Source: a bacterium (GTDB lineage: Bacteria; Hinthialibacterota; Hinthialibacteria; OLB16). Taken from it: 64,000 nucleotides of DNA. Below are positions 43,250 through 52,220 of the stretch, in pieces. A model generated the notes under the pieces. It was not told where the DNA came from, did not search any database, and saw only the letters and a list, made by a program, of their open reading frames with translations. Where the stretch lies: contig JAJVIK010000011.1 in assembly GCA_022072055.1 (NCBI GenBank), positions 556,597 through 620,596 of the forward strand. The letters run 5' to 3'. The position numbers and the translations under genes were made by a program. Position 1 is the first letter of the stretch, and each line of letters opens with the position of its first letter.

Positions 43250-45187
43250 CTATTTGCCGTTCTCCCCGGGGAATTGTTTAAGACCCACGCAAAGCCGGTC
43301 GACCGTGTCCCGGTAAGACTTGTCCGCGGCGGCTTGGGATTCGGAGGGAAGGGGCGGGATCCTTTCTTCAGACTGAAGTTTCAACCGTTCGCGGTAGGCA
43401 TCGACCGCTTCAAGAACCAGGCGGGCATGGGCCGCGTGGTAAGTCTCGCCGGAACCGGATTCGACGAGCTTGGCGTTCAAGCTGGAAGCCTCCACGATCT
43501 GATCCCTCATTCCCTCCAAGCCGGCGGGAAGCGTATCCGGCGCGAGAGACGGGGGCGTTTGCTCCTCCCACCAAGCGTCGAATGGGGCCTTCGGTTGGGC
43601 ATCCCCCAGAAAGATTTCCACGGAAGCCCTGTCCGGAATCCCTTGATAGGGAAGAGAAACGGAGGACTCATCAAAGCTCTTCCAAGGCTCTCCGTTGATT
43701 CGAGCCGCGCCAATCTTTCCGTTTCCCATCGTCTTGATAAAGAGTTGTTTTGCCCCGAAACGGATCGGGAAGTTCTGCTCCAGCTCGGTTATCCCTGGGG
43801 GGATGTGTGGGACCAAGACCAGACTGTCGGCCTTGTACAGGTATTCGAAAAGCCCGCGTATCATGGCCGCCGGGGGGCCGAAACTGTCGTAGCAAAGATT
43901 GATCGCCTCCTTCGGTTGATACACTTTGCTTCCAAAATCGACGAGGGGATTATCCATCCTGAATTGGCGCGCGAAGGTCAGCAACTGTTTCATGGACCGG
44001 CGCGCGTCCTCGAACTTGCCCAGACGGTGGTAGGCCAGAATCATCCGGGCCTCGCAGGTCGACCAGTGCCCGCCGTTGACCCAGGTGCCAAACTTCCAAA
44101 GCCAGTCATCCGGTTCCTCGTACATGTCGTCCAGTCCGGGGCAATTCGGGAGAATGAAATCATGGGGACGAAGGCCCGGGATCGCAGCGATCTTGTTGTA
44201 GATTTTCTCGGCTTGATCGTCTGGGACCACGCGAAACGCGATCGCGTCATGGTTGGGCGACGCTTCGAAGTAGCCGTGCTTGCCGGCGCCGTAAACGCCA
44301 TGTTTGGTCCCATCGGGGTCCAGGGATTTGAGGAAATACCCCTCTTCGGTTGTGATGGCCGAGAGGCCTTGTCTGGCAAGCTCGCGCCGCTCGGTGAAAA
44401 GACGGACCTTCGCCTCTTCGCCTGCGAGTCTCTCCAATTCAATCAGACGATCCAATGCGGCGATGGTGGTGATGGAAAGCCCTCCGAGATAGGCCTTGTC
44501 ATAAGTCCCATCAGGGCGCTTCCACCCCGCGTAGCTGGGCGCGAGCAGGTTTCCCGCCGGACCGGCGAGAAACAGGTTGTTCCTCGGATCCCGGCGGGAT
44601 TCGAGGAAGTCGGCGCAGCGGCGGAGTTTTGGAAGATACCGGGCAATGGCGTCCGCGTCTCGGCTGATCAACAACAGTTCGGACTGAAGCAGAAGTCCTG
44701 CCGCGGTGAACTCCATCCCCCAATCGTGGATGTCAATCCGACCATCCCCTTGTTTGTAAGCGATCCAACCCGGGCTGGCGGCATCGCACAGGCAACCGTC
44801 CGGGGCGACCCAATCCTTGTAGCCCTTCCTTTTGCCGTCCCCCATCTGATCGAACCAGAGGTCCTGGGCGTTTTGCAGGAAGGTGATGTATGGCTCGACA
44901 TAGAAGGGGACCGCGCAGTATGTCGGACCGTAGCTGTTCTGGACCCACCAGGCGCCCCAGGTGGGCCCCTCGACGAACCCGTTCCAGGTCGGGGTGTACA
45001 ACATGGCGACATTCTGGAACTCCGGATCGGGGGCGAACATCCGGCGTGAGATGTCCAGGAGCTGGAGATACTCCAGGTCACCCTGGCCGGAATAGAATTT
45101 GCCCTCGAAGCGTTCGGCGACGGCGCCCACGGAAGACAACGCGACGGCAACAGACAAGGATAGCGGAATGCGGCGGGGGCAGCGCAT
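43250..45187 (-). CDS. Exported six-hairpin glycosidase-like protein
   Basis: A 645-residue protein with a signal peptide (1-~24, SVAVALSSVGAVA) and GGAGG nine bases before the ATG. Residues ~30-540 look like an (alpha/alpha)6-barrel glycoside hydrolase: WNGFVEGPTWGAWWVQNSYG, HDWGMEFTAAGLLLQSELLL, GTWVNGGHWSTCEARMILAYHRLG and FGPPAAMIRGLFEYL. The LVPHIPPGI..LEQNFPIRFG segment (~465-490) begins a C-terminal beta domain like those of GH78-type and related enzymes. The acidic residues of the active site cannot be assigned by eye. It is last in the minus-strand glycan-degradation run, 66 bases after the Gfo/Idh/MocA gene. Specific family (GH94/GH116-like or other) is uncertain. Confidence 0.7.
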   Translation of the reverse strand: MRCPRRIPLSLSVAVALSSVGAVAERFEGKFYSGQGDLEYLQLLDISRRMFAPDPEFQNVAMLYTPTWNGFVEGPTWGAWWVQNSYGPTYCAVPFYVEPYITFLQNAQDLWFDQMGDGKRKGYKDWVAPDGCLCDAASPGWIAYKQGDGRIDIHDWGMEFTAAGLLLQSELLLISRDADAIARYLPKLRRCADFLESRRDPRNNLFLAGPAGNLLAPSYAGWKRPDGTYDKAYLGGLSITTIAALDRLIELERLAGEEAKVRLFTERRELARQGLSAITTEEGYFLKSLDPDGTKHGVYGAGKHGYFEASPNHDAIAFRVVPDDQAEKIYNKIAAIPGLRPHDFILPNCPGLDDMYEEPDDWLWKFGTWVNGGHWSTCEARMILAYHRLGKFEDARRSMKQLLTFARQFRMDNPLVDFGSKVYQPKEAINLCYDSFGPPAAMIRGLFEYLYKADSLVLVPHIPPGITELEQNFPIRFGAKQLFIKTMGNGKIGAARINGEPWKSFDESSVSLPYQGIPDRASVEIFLGDAQPKAPFDAWWEEQTPPSLAPDTLPAGLEGMRDQIVEASSLNAKLVESGSGETYHAAHARLVLEAVDAYRERLKLQSEERIPPLPSESQAAADKSYRDTVDRLCVGLKQFPGENGK

Positions 45188-45253
45188 GTTTCGGGGCCTC
45201 CAATCGAGCTTGGCGTGATTTGCGGGCGGGACGCCTTCGATCCGACAGGCGAT

Positions 45254-46573
45254 TCAAGTCACGGCAAAGCTTGGCTTGCGTGTTTTCCACTTACCCCGCG
45301 TGAAGTCGGGGCACTCCACCGGCGCGCTTCCTTGGGCGATCGAATCGCCGGAAAGGGCCACGATGCTGCTCATCGTGGCGGAATCGTAAACGTCGATCGG
45401 TGTCTGAGTCCCTTCCCGCACGGCTTTGAGGAACATTTTGATCTCCAAAAGATCGGTCCCACCGTGTCCGAGTTTGCGTTCGGCCGGAGTCAAGTCCCGC
45501 CACCAAGGGTGGTCGAACTCCACCTGGTAGGGGTCGAAGGATTCCCATTCATGGTATTCCGGACTCCGGCCCACCAGATAGAGGGCATTGCGCTGCTCGT
45601 TATAGATGCCTCCGGTTCCCTGAAGCATCCACCGGTTATCATACGGACGGGGCAATTGCATGTCGTAATTGATGACGATGGACCTTCCTTTGTGAGTTCG
45701 CACCACCGAAGTGACAATGTCGCCCTGCTTGTATTCCCGCTTGGCGTTGGGGTGTTCAGGGCCAAACTTGCGAATGAAATGGTCGTTGATCCCCCTGGAG
45801 ATTGTGGCGGTCGAAGTGATCGTGGCGTAAGCGTCGCCGCAGTTGATATCCAGCCAGCTCAGGACAGGTCCCTGGCTGTGGGTGGGATACTGGTCACGGT
45901 TGTACTTGACGAGAAACTCCCCTCCCCACCGGATATTGCCCGCCTCATCAAAGAACCAGTGGTCCACGCAATCGTGGGAATGAGCGCAATGGCAGTGGAC
46001 AATTTCCCCGAACAGGCCCTTCCGGACCATGTTCAGAACCGCCAGATTGTCGCGGCGGAAGCTCCAGTTCTCGAGCATCATGCAAGGCACGCCGGTCGCT
46101 TCATGCGTGTCGACCAGTTGCCGGCATTCCGCAAGGGTGATCGCCGCCGGAACCTCGACTCCCACATACTTCCCATTTTGCATGGCGCAAACTGCCATGC
46201 GGGCATGCCAGTCCCAGGGAGTGGCGATCAGCACCGCATCCAAGTCGTCGCGCTCCAGAAGCGACTGATAGATGGTCTCGTCTTTGGTATAAGCCTCAGG
46301 TTCCGTTTGACCGGAATCGGTCACCATTCGCCGGGCCTTCTCGGCGGCGGCGAGGTTGATATCACAGACAGCGGGCACATCGACGCCCCCGATCCTCAGA
46401 AGGATCTCCAGGAGGCCGCGGCCCCGGTTGCCGACGCCGATGACACCGACTCGGACGCTTCCCTGCCCTTGCGGAGCTCCGACGGCCGAGAACGATGGAA
46501 GGGCTGCCACGCCGACCGTGACGCCCGCCGCTGCTTCCATAAAGCGCCTCCTCTTCATTCGTTTCGGGTTCAT
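45254..46573 (-). CDS. Tat-exported Gfo/Idh/MocA protein, GH109-like
   Basis: A 439-residue protein. The N-terminus MNPKRMKRRRFMEAAAG is a twin-arginine signal, so it folds with its cofactor before export. A Rossmann domain starts with VGVIGVGNRGRG (~41-52) and AVCD; the C-terminal part is the Gfo/Idh/MocA beta-sheet domain. Several segments match the NAD-dependent glycosidase family GH109: IATPWDWHARMAV, VGVEVPAA, CMMLENWSFRRDNLAVLNMV, HSHD and YPTHSQGPV..LDINCGD. GH109 enzymes cleave alpha-N-acetylgalactosamine by oxidation-elimination chemistry with bound NAD. Here it sits in a run with an alpha-L-rhamnosidase, so the substrate may be another sugar. Superfamily is certain; GH109 membership is likely. 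Confidence 0.82.
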   Translation of the reverse strand: MNPKRMKRRRFMEAAAGVTVGVAALPSFSAVGAPQGQGSVRVGVIGVGNRGRGLLEILLRIGGVDVPAVCDINLAAAEKARRMVTDSGQTEPEAYTKDETIYQSLLERDDLDAVLIATPWDWHARMAVCAMQNGKYVGVEVPAAITLAECRQLVDTHEATGVPCMMLENWSFRRDNLAVLNMVRKGLFGEIVHCHCAHSHDCVDHWFFDEAGNIRWGGEFLVKYNRDQYPTHSQGPVLSWLDINCGDAYATITSTATISRGINDHFIRKFGPEHPNAKREYKQGDIVTSVVRTHKGRSIVINYDMQLPRPYDNRWMLQGTGGIYNEQRNALYLVGRSPEYHEWESFDPYQVEFDHPWWRDLTPAERKLGHGGTDLLEIKMFLKAVREGTQTPIDVYDSATMSSIVALSGDSIAQGSAPVECPDFTRGKWKTRKPSFAVT

Positions 46574-46665
46574 GGTCCTCGGAGAGTCCCCTTTCTGAGT
46601 TGGATGTCGCTATTCCCCAATCACAACCTTTGCCCGCGGGACCTCGCCCACTCTCCATACCCTTT

Positions 46666-48792
46666 CTATTGCGCGGTCAACTCAAACAGTCCCACGGACC
46701 CCGCCTTTATTGGCTCGAACTCAATGCCGCATCGCTGTCCCTCAATGGTTTGTTTTTCGGTCGCGAGCCCCTCCGAATTGTATGCGGTCAGTGTGTACGC
46801 CCCTGATGCGGATGGGGACCAGGGCTCCGGGTCGCAACTGAGACGAATCCTTCCACCCGCTTCAGCGTTTGTGACAATGACAAAAATCTTGTCCGGCAGG
46901 ACATACGCGCTGACATGGGCATCCTCGCATGGCGAATTCAGGATGCACTCCCCGATGAATGTTCCATCCGTGAAATAATTCAGGAATTGAGCGCGGAGCT
47001 TGGCGCAGCGCTTGACCGCCTCGCTCAACTCCGGGTCATTCGAGATCCAGTCCGACCCGTTGGTTGAGTCCGGCTTCATCGGCCACACATTCATGTACAG
47101 GTTGTCCGCGAAGCACCGATACACTGTTTCGACGGCGTGGTTGACATTGACGTTCATGCGGGGCGAGGGGAACACGCTCACAAGGGGTTGGATGTGCTCA
47201 TGCGCTTTCCAATTCCAGGTGTAGTCCAGATAGTTGCAGTTGGCTTCGAAGTTCCGAAGCTCCTCCCCGGCGAAGGTCGACTCCGGGTCCACTTCTTTCG
47301 CAAGTTCTCGAATCTTGAGGGTCAATGTGTTCAGGTTAGGCTCTTCCGGGACACTCCAGTATTGGTCCCAGCAGAGCGAGGGAATCCCACTTTGGATCAA
47401 ACGTGTGCAGGACGACAGCACATCCTCCTGCCATCGCGGATCGGTTGTGTCCACTTGGACGCAGGTGAATCGCGAGGCATACCCCGGATTGAACTTCGGG
47501 ATGAATTCGGTGTGATAAGTCCAGTTCCCGCTTCCGGGAGTCACGCTCAATCCATACCGCTCCGCCGTGGTCTTTTCCGCTTGCAGCACACTGATGAAGG
47601 GAGTGACATTGACTCCGATCTCCCTGCATTTCCTGACAGCTTCGATCAACTCCTGCTCGGTTCCAAGATGCGGGTAGGGGGCGGGCAGGGGCAGAACGAA
47701 GGGCTTGTGCCAGATCCACATCACCATCTCGTCTAGACCGTGCTCTTTCGCCTCCTCAGCCAACGCGAACAGGTCTGAAAATCTCCAGGTTGCATCACTC
47801 GGATCGCTGGGCTGGTTCTGGCACATCCACAGAGATCGAAATCCCAAGCCTTTCCTGACGTGGTCGGGAACCGGAAAACGACGCCTTATGTGTTGTCGAG
47901 CCCATTCCCTGTAGGGCTCGATTCCCTTTGCCCAGCCGTTGCCGTGGGGAGTCAGCCAAAACTCGCCGCTCGACCACCTTTCCCCCGGCGCGATCTCCAC
48001 CGTGTGCTCGTTCATCAGGCGCAAGAGTTTGTCGCTGTCCGACAGATGCAGGATGACCCGAGTTTGGGGATCCCATCCCCAGCGGCGAGGAAACAGACTG
48101 AAACCTCCCTGCAAACCGCCCAGGTCCATCCACCGGACAATCATCTCGGTGTCGTTTGAATCCCCGCTCTTCAGAACCTTGAAACAGGCGTTTGTGGCGT
48201 AAAAGCGATCCAAGTCGGAAGTTTGCAGGTCGCGAAAGGGCCTGAGCACGGACCCCGCTGTCCGGAAGACAGTTCCATCCGCTCCCGCAAAGGGGACAAG
48301 CCCCGCTAAGTCCGGAAACATCACTTGCCGGATGGGAAGCGAGGATCGATTGTGGATGTTGGCGGTGAGAATCACGGAGCGACCATCCGTGGCCGCTCGC
48401 ACTTCGACAGTCGCCGACACGGAACCCGGAAGAGCAAACGCCCTGCTGGAACCGAGTTTCTCCCATGCGATGACCACGGACTGGCCCGATATCTCGACAC
48501 TCGCTCCCGTCGAGAAACGGGTGGCCAGCCGCAAAGGTTCGAATTCCGGAATCGGAAAGGCGAGGTCAAGCAGTCCAGCCCTTTCCTTCGATGCTTTCAG
48601 AAAGGTCTCCACGCCCTCGTACTGGAGATGCGTGACACCGCCCGTTTCGCGGTCGAGGGAAATCGCCAGACCGTTCAGCACACAATCCACCGAACCAGTC
48701 TTCACTTCGGGTGTAACCTGGCCGGAAGCCCCCACTGACAGGGCATATAGCATGCAGACCGAGATCGTGGTGGAGATGAAAGCGCGGTGCAT
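46666..48792 (-). CDS. Exported TIM-barrel glycosidase-like protein (DUF6259-type)
   Basis: A 708-residue protein. The ATG at 48792 follows GGAGAGGACGG and begins a signal peptide (MHRAFISTTISVCML..ASG). Residues ~25-300 are a beta-sandwich domain (ISLDRETGGVTHLQYEGV, WDPQTRVILHLSDSD). Residues ~310-620 look like a (beta/alpha)8 barrel: GFRSLWMCQNQPSD, LDEMVMWIWHKPFVLPLPAPYPHLG, GVNVTPFISVLQ, PSLCWDQYW and STFAGEELRNFEANCNYLDYTWN, with Asp and Glu near strand ends as in clan-D/GH13-like enzymes. A C-terminal beta domain ends the protein. This resembles the DUF6259 family of putative glycosidases. It lies between the rhamnosidase and GH109-like genes in the same orientation. Confidence 0.68.
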   Translation of the reverse strand: MHRAFISTTISVCMLYALSVGASGQVTPEVKTGSVDCVLNGLAISLDRETGGVTHLQYEGVETFLKASKERAGLLDLAFPIPEFEPLRLATRFSTGASVEISGQSVVIAWEKLGSSRAFALPGSVSATVEVRAATDGRSVILTANIHNRSSLPIRQVMFPDLAGLVPFAGADGTVFRTAGSVLRPFRDLQTSDLDRFYATNACFKVLKSGDSNDTEMIVRWMDLGGLQGGFSLFPRRWGWDPQTRVILHLSDSDKLLRLMNEHTVEIAPGERWSSGEFWLTPHGNGWAKGIEPYREWARQHIRRRFPVPDHVRKGLGFRSLWMCQNQPSDPSDATWRFSDLFALAEEAKEHGLDEMVMWIWHKPFVLPLPAPYPHLGTEQELIEAVRKCREIGVNVTPFISVLQAEKTTAERYGLSVTPGSGNWTYHTEFIPKFNPGYASRFTCVQVDTTDPRWQEDVLSSCTRLIQSGIPSLCWDQYWSVPEEPNLNTLTLKIRELAKEVDPESTFAGEELRNFEANCNYLDYTWNWKAHEHIQPLVSVFPSPRMNVNVNHAVETVYRCFADNLYMNVWPMKPDSTNGSDWISNDPELSEAVKRCAKLRAQFLNYFTDGTFIGECILNSPCEDAHVSAYVLPDKIFVIVTNAEAGGRIRLSCDPEPWSPSASGAYTLTAYNSEGLATEKQTIEGQRCGIEFEPIKAGSVGLFELTAQ

Positions 48793-48912
48793 TTCCGTCC
48801 TCTCCGAGCGGATGATATTGTAGGTCCTAATTCCGAGCGATGGAATCATAGGGCTCCGGAAGTCTGCTCAAGAAAAAGTTGTCTCCACCCTTCCCGTCCC
48901 CTCCGCACCTCT

Positions 48913-51900
48913 CTAATTGAGCCTCGACTGAAAGGCATACCGCCCAGCCGAAGCACGGTAAACCGAGGCGCCGTTCTCACGCCTCAGGAATCGAATCCCC
49001 TTTTCCGGCGAGATGGGTTCTCCACTCTCCATGACCGTGTCGGCGTCCGCCGATGGAACATGGATCTCCGCGAACGTGTTGGGAGGTATCGCCACATCCC
49101 ACGAAAAATCGCCCTGATCGCGACGCCAGTGGCTGCGGATGGGGCCGTACATGGAGTTGTAAGATGCCTCCACGAAGGTCAGGTTTCCGGCCAGGGACGG
49201 TTTCAGAACAATTTTCTTGAAGCCGGGATGGCCCGGATCCGATTGAATCCCCGCCAAGCATTCATGGAGCCAGACGATGAAATCACCGAGGAGCATCACA
49301 TGGTTGTGTGAGTTCATTCCCGGGTCCGCCGTGTCGCCATTCCACAATTCCCAAATGGTGGTGGCTCCATGATCGATCATGTAGCCCCAGCTCGGGTATT
49401 CCCGCTGGGTCGCGACTATGAAGGCAGTGTCCGATTGCCGGTTTTCGGCCAGCACACGCATGAGCCACTGCCCACCGATCAACCCCGTCGCCAGATGCCC
49501 TTTCTGGGAAACCCTGATGGAATCGATAAGGTGGTTGAGCACCACGCTCTGCTTACCCTCGGGCGCCATCTTAAACGCCAAAGCGAGAACACAGGTGGTC
49601 TGCGTGCCGTTGTCATACTGGCCCTTTTCCTCGTTCCAGTACTTCCGGTTGAAGGCCGCCCTCATATCGTTGGCCGGCAAACGGTATTCGGCGGCGTCTT
49701 CCTCGTGCCCGAGGAGGGAGGCATAACCCGCCATGAGATCAAGGTCATGGCAGAAGTAGGCGGTCGCGATGAGGGTCCCAGCGGTTTTCCGGGCAGGGTC
49801 CTTGCTGTGGATCAGTTCCTGGGATTCGGGGGGCACGCACCAATCGCCGTACTGGTCACGCGGCATCAAACCGTCCTGGATAAAGCCGCGCATATACGCA
49901 ATCCAGCGCTTCATCCCCGCATAGTGGCGCTCGATCACCCTCGTGTCGCCGGATTTCTCATACAACATGCCGGGGATGATGAGGAAGCTGCTGGGCCAGG
50001 TGACATTGTCCGTGTAGAAGGGGTAATAAGGTGGAGCAACATCGGAGATGCTTCCCGAATCGAGTTGCGTGTCCTCGATGTCCTGGACCCACTTCGCGTA
50101 GAACCGGGCGGCGTCAAACAGGTACATTTCCCCTCGCGATTCCTCGGAACGATCGCCCAGCCAGCCCTGCCGTTCATCGCGCTGAGGACAGTCCGTGGGA
50201 ACGCTTCGGTAATTCCCCCTCGTTCCCCAGACCGCGTTTCGATAAACCTGATTGATGGTTTCATCCGAGCATCGGAATGATCCCGCCGGTTCGAGTGCAT
50301 CGTGGACAACCTTGCCCTCCAAGACCGATAGGTCCGGCTCTTCGGGGTATCCCCGCAGCTCGACATAGCGGAAGCCATGGTAGGTGAATCGGGGTTCGTA
50401 AACCTCCTCTCCCTCGCCCTTCAGGATGTACACATCCATGCATCTTGCACCCCGTAGGTTGTCGGTAAACAGACGGCCATCGTGGAGGGTCTCCGCGAAG
50501 CGAAGGGCCACGTGAGCGCCTCTCGCCCCCCTCACCTTGAGGCGGACCCATCCAACCATGTTCTGGCCCATGTCAAAAAGGGCCACCCCTGGTTCGGGGG
50601 AGCTGATGGATTTGGGTTGGAGAGTCTCGGTCACGCGGATGGGATCGATCGCTTCGGCGCACAACTTCCCCTTGGGAGCATCAACCTCGGAGGCCTTGCG
50701 CCAATGGGAGTCATCGAACCCGGCGCGGCTCCAATCGTTCATTTCAAGGCGCGCGTCGTAGCGCTCGCCATCGTACTCATTGTTGGCCGTGATGGGACCC
50801 TCCGCGGTGATCCTCCAATCGCCGTCGGTCACGATGCGGCGCGTATCCCCATCTTCAAAGGCGATGTCCATCTGAAGCAGGAGCTTGGGAAAACCGTAGC
50901 TGCGCATCCCCACGAAGGAGCTGTCTCTGGGCGCGTAAAAGCGCCCGTTACCAAGCCACACCCCCAGAACGTTCGCGCCCTCCTTCAGGAACTGCGTGAC
51001 ATCCTGAGTCACATAATAGACGCGCTTGTCGTAATCGCTCAAAGCGGGGGAAAGAACCGCGTCACCGACCTTCCGGCCGTTCACATGAAGTTCGGAGACA
51101 CCGAGGCCGGCCATGTGGATCACCGCGGACTTAAGCGGCTTTTCCAGTTCAAACGCGCGGCGCAGCATCCGAGCCGGCAGCTTCCTCGAATCCGGTGTTA
51201 CCAGTTGACCCCAGGGGTCCATGCCGTACGGCCCGAGATCCGATGCGGCCTCCCAAGCGGAATCCTCAAAGCCGGTCTTGTTCCAATCCGCTTGGGTCTC
51301 GCTGGTGACCCGCCACTGATTGTCCGTGGGGATGGCAACCTCGGATCCGTCGTCGCAGGTCATCCGGACCATGCCGATGAGGCCCGCCGGATTCGGCCCA
51401 TCCCCTCCATTTTCAGCCTCCACGGCGATCACATTCCCGCCCGGGCGGATTCCATTCAGGAGATTGAACTCCGAGGCGCTGTGATAATCGCCGGACGCGC
51501 CACACCGCTCGCCATTCAGGTAGACTGTCATGCGGTTGTCCGCCGCAAGCCAGGCCACGGCCGAAATCAGCCTCTTGTTCTCAGGCGCATTGAATGTCCG
51601 GCGAAAGAAGCAGGCCCCGACCGGCATGGCCGCTATAGGTCCACCTCCGGCGCGCCAAATCCAGCGCGCGGGATGGAGGCTCTCGGGGGCTGGGCCTTCG
51701 TCAAGCCCGATCCAGCGCGCGGTCCAATCCTCAGGCCGCAAGACGCCCATCGACCAACGCGCCGGCGCGCTCCAATCCGAAAGGCGCCCAGCGTCGTCCC
51801 GAACACGGACTCTCCAGAAGCATCGCGCTCCCGATGTGAGCGGCTTTCCACGGTACGGAACCTGGACCGACTGATCGGTGGCGATCAGTCCCGAATCCCA

Positions 51901-52155
51901 AAGGTCCGCTTTCCCTGGTTCCAGAAGGTCCGCGCGGCTGGCGACCAACACCTGATGGGCTTGTTGCGCGGCGCCAAACCGGTCCGACACGAGCCGCCAG
52001 CTCAAACGAGGGTCTGGCATGTCGATTCCGAGGGGTTCTTCTCGATACTCACAGCGAAGCCCCTCGACCCGCACATCGCTCGGCGGTTCGGCCCACGCCA
52101 GGGTCACGACACTCGCCACAAGGAGGAAATGCGAAATATCGATCAGGTTCTTCAT
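48913..52155 (-). CDS. Alpha-L-rhamnosidase (GH78), exported
   Basis: A 1080-residue protein with a signal peptide (1-~22, LLVASVVTLAWA). The order is that of bacterial GH78 enzymes: N-terminal fibronectin-like domain (~28-135; LRCEYREEPLGIDMPDPRLSW, FWRVRVRD), carbohydrate-binding-like insert (~165-310), rhamnosidase N domain (~325-500; HMAGLGVSELHVNGRKVGD, YYVTQDVT), concanavalin-like domain (~510-610), (alpha/alpha)6 barrel (~620-970) and C-terminal beta-sandwich. Catalytic motifs are present: DCPQRDERQGWLGD with Glu661 and the late TTIWELWNGD with Glu936, followed by SHNHVMLLGDFIVWLHE. It hydrolyses terminal alpha-L-rhamnose from polysaccharides or glycosides. Length is within the usual 900-1100 range. 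Central gene of the 43250-54080 run. Confidence 0.92.
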   Translation of the reverse strand: MKNLIDISHFLLVASVVTLAWAEPPSDVRVEGLRCEYREEPLGIDMPDPRLSWRLVSDRFGAAQQAHQVLVASRADLLEPGKADLWDSGLIATDQSVQVPYRGKPLTSGARCFWRVRVRDDAGRLSDWSAPARWSMGVLRPEDWTARWIGLDEGPAPESLHPARWIWRAGGGPIAAMPVGACFFRRTFNAPENKRLISAVAWLAADNRMTVYLNGERCGASGDYHSASEFNLLNGIRPGGNVIAVEAENGGDGPNPAGLIGMVRMTCDDGSEVAIPTDNQWRVTSETQADWNKTGFEDSAWEAASDLGPYGMDPWGQLVTPDSRKLPARMLRRAFELEKPLKSAVIHMAGLGVSELHVNGRKVGDAVLSPALSDYDKRVYYVTQDVTQFLKEGANVLGVWLGNGRFYAPRDSSFVGMRSYGFPKLLLQMDIAFEDGDTRRIVTDGDWRITAEGPITANNEYDGERYDARLEMNDWSRAGFDDSHWRKASEVDAPKGKLCAEAIDPIRVTETLQPKSISSPEPGVALFDMGQNMVGWVRLKVRGARGAHVALRFAETLHDGRLFTDNLRGARCMDVYILKGEGEEVYEPRFTYHGFRYVELRGYPEEPDLSVLEGKVVHDALEPAGSFRCSDETINQVYRNAVWGTRGNYRSVPTDCPQRDERQGWLGDRSEESRGEMYLFDAARFYAKWVQDIEDTQLDSGSISDVAPPYYPFYTDNVTWPSSFLIIPGMLYEKSGDTRVIERHYAGMKRWIAYMRGFIQDGLMPRDQYGDWCVPPESQELIHSKDPARKTAGTLIATAYFCHDLDLMAGYASLLGHEEDAAEYRLPANDMRAAFNRKYWNEEKGQYDNGTQTTCVLALAFKMAPEGKQSVVLNHLIDSIRVSQKGHLATGLIGGQWLMRVLAENRQSDTAFIVATQREYPSWGYMIDHGATTIWELWNGDTADPGMNSHNHVMLLGDFIVWLHECLAGIQSDPGHPGFKKIVLKPSLAGNLTFVEASYNSMYGPIRSHWRRDQGDFSWDVAIPPNTFAEIHVPSADADTVMESGEPISPEKGIRFLRRENGASVYRASAGRYAFQSRLN

Positions 52156-52220
52156 GCGGGTACCCCCCGGATTCTCGGATCAATGGAGCGGCCGTGCTCC
52201 AACTGGCGGATTTAGCCGGA

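Noticed and set aside
43127-45049. Plus-strand open frame of 640 codons opposite the six-hairpin glycosidase-like gene
   Set aside because: The minus-strand product has a signal peptide and coherent glycosidase-type motifs; the plus-strand product has neither.
45215-46978. Plus-strand open frame of 587 codons opposite the Gfo/Idh/MocA gene
   Set aside because: The minus strand encodes a clear Tat-exported GH109-like protein; the opposite frame is a composition shadow.
50482-52215. Plus-strand open frame of 577 codons opposite the rhamnosidase gene
   Set aside because: It lies fully opposite conserved GH78 domains and shows no domain of its own.
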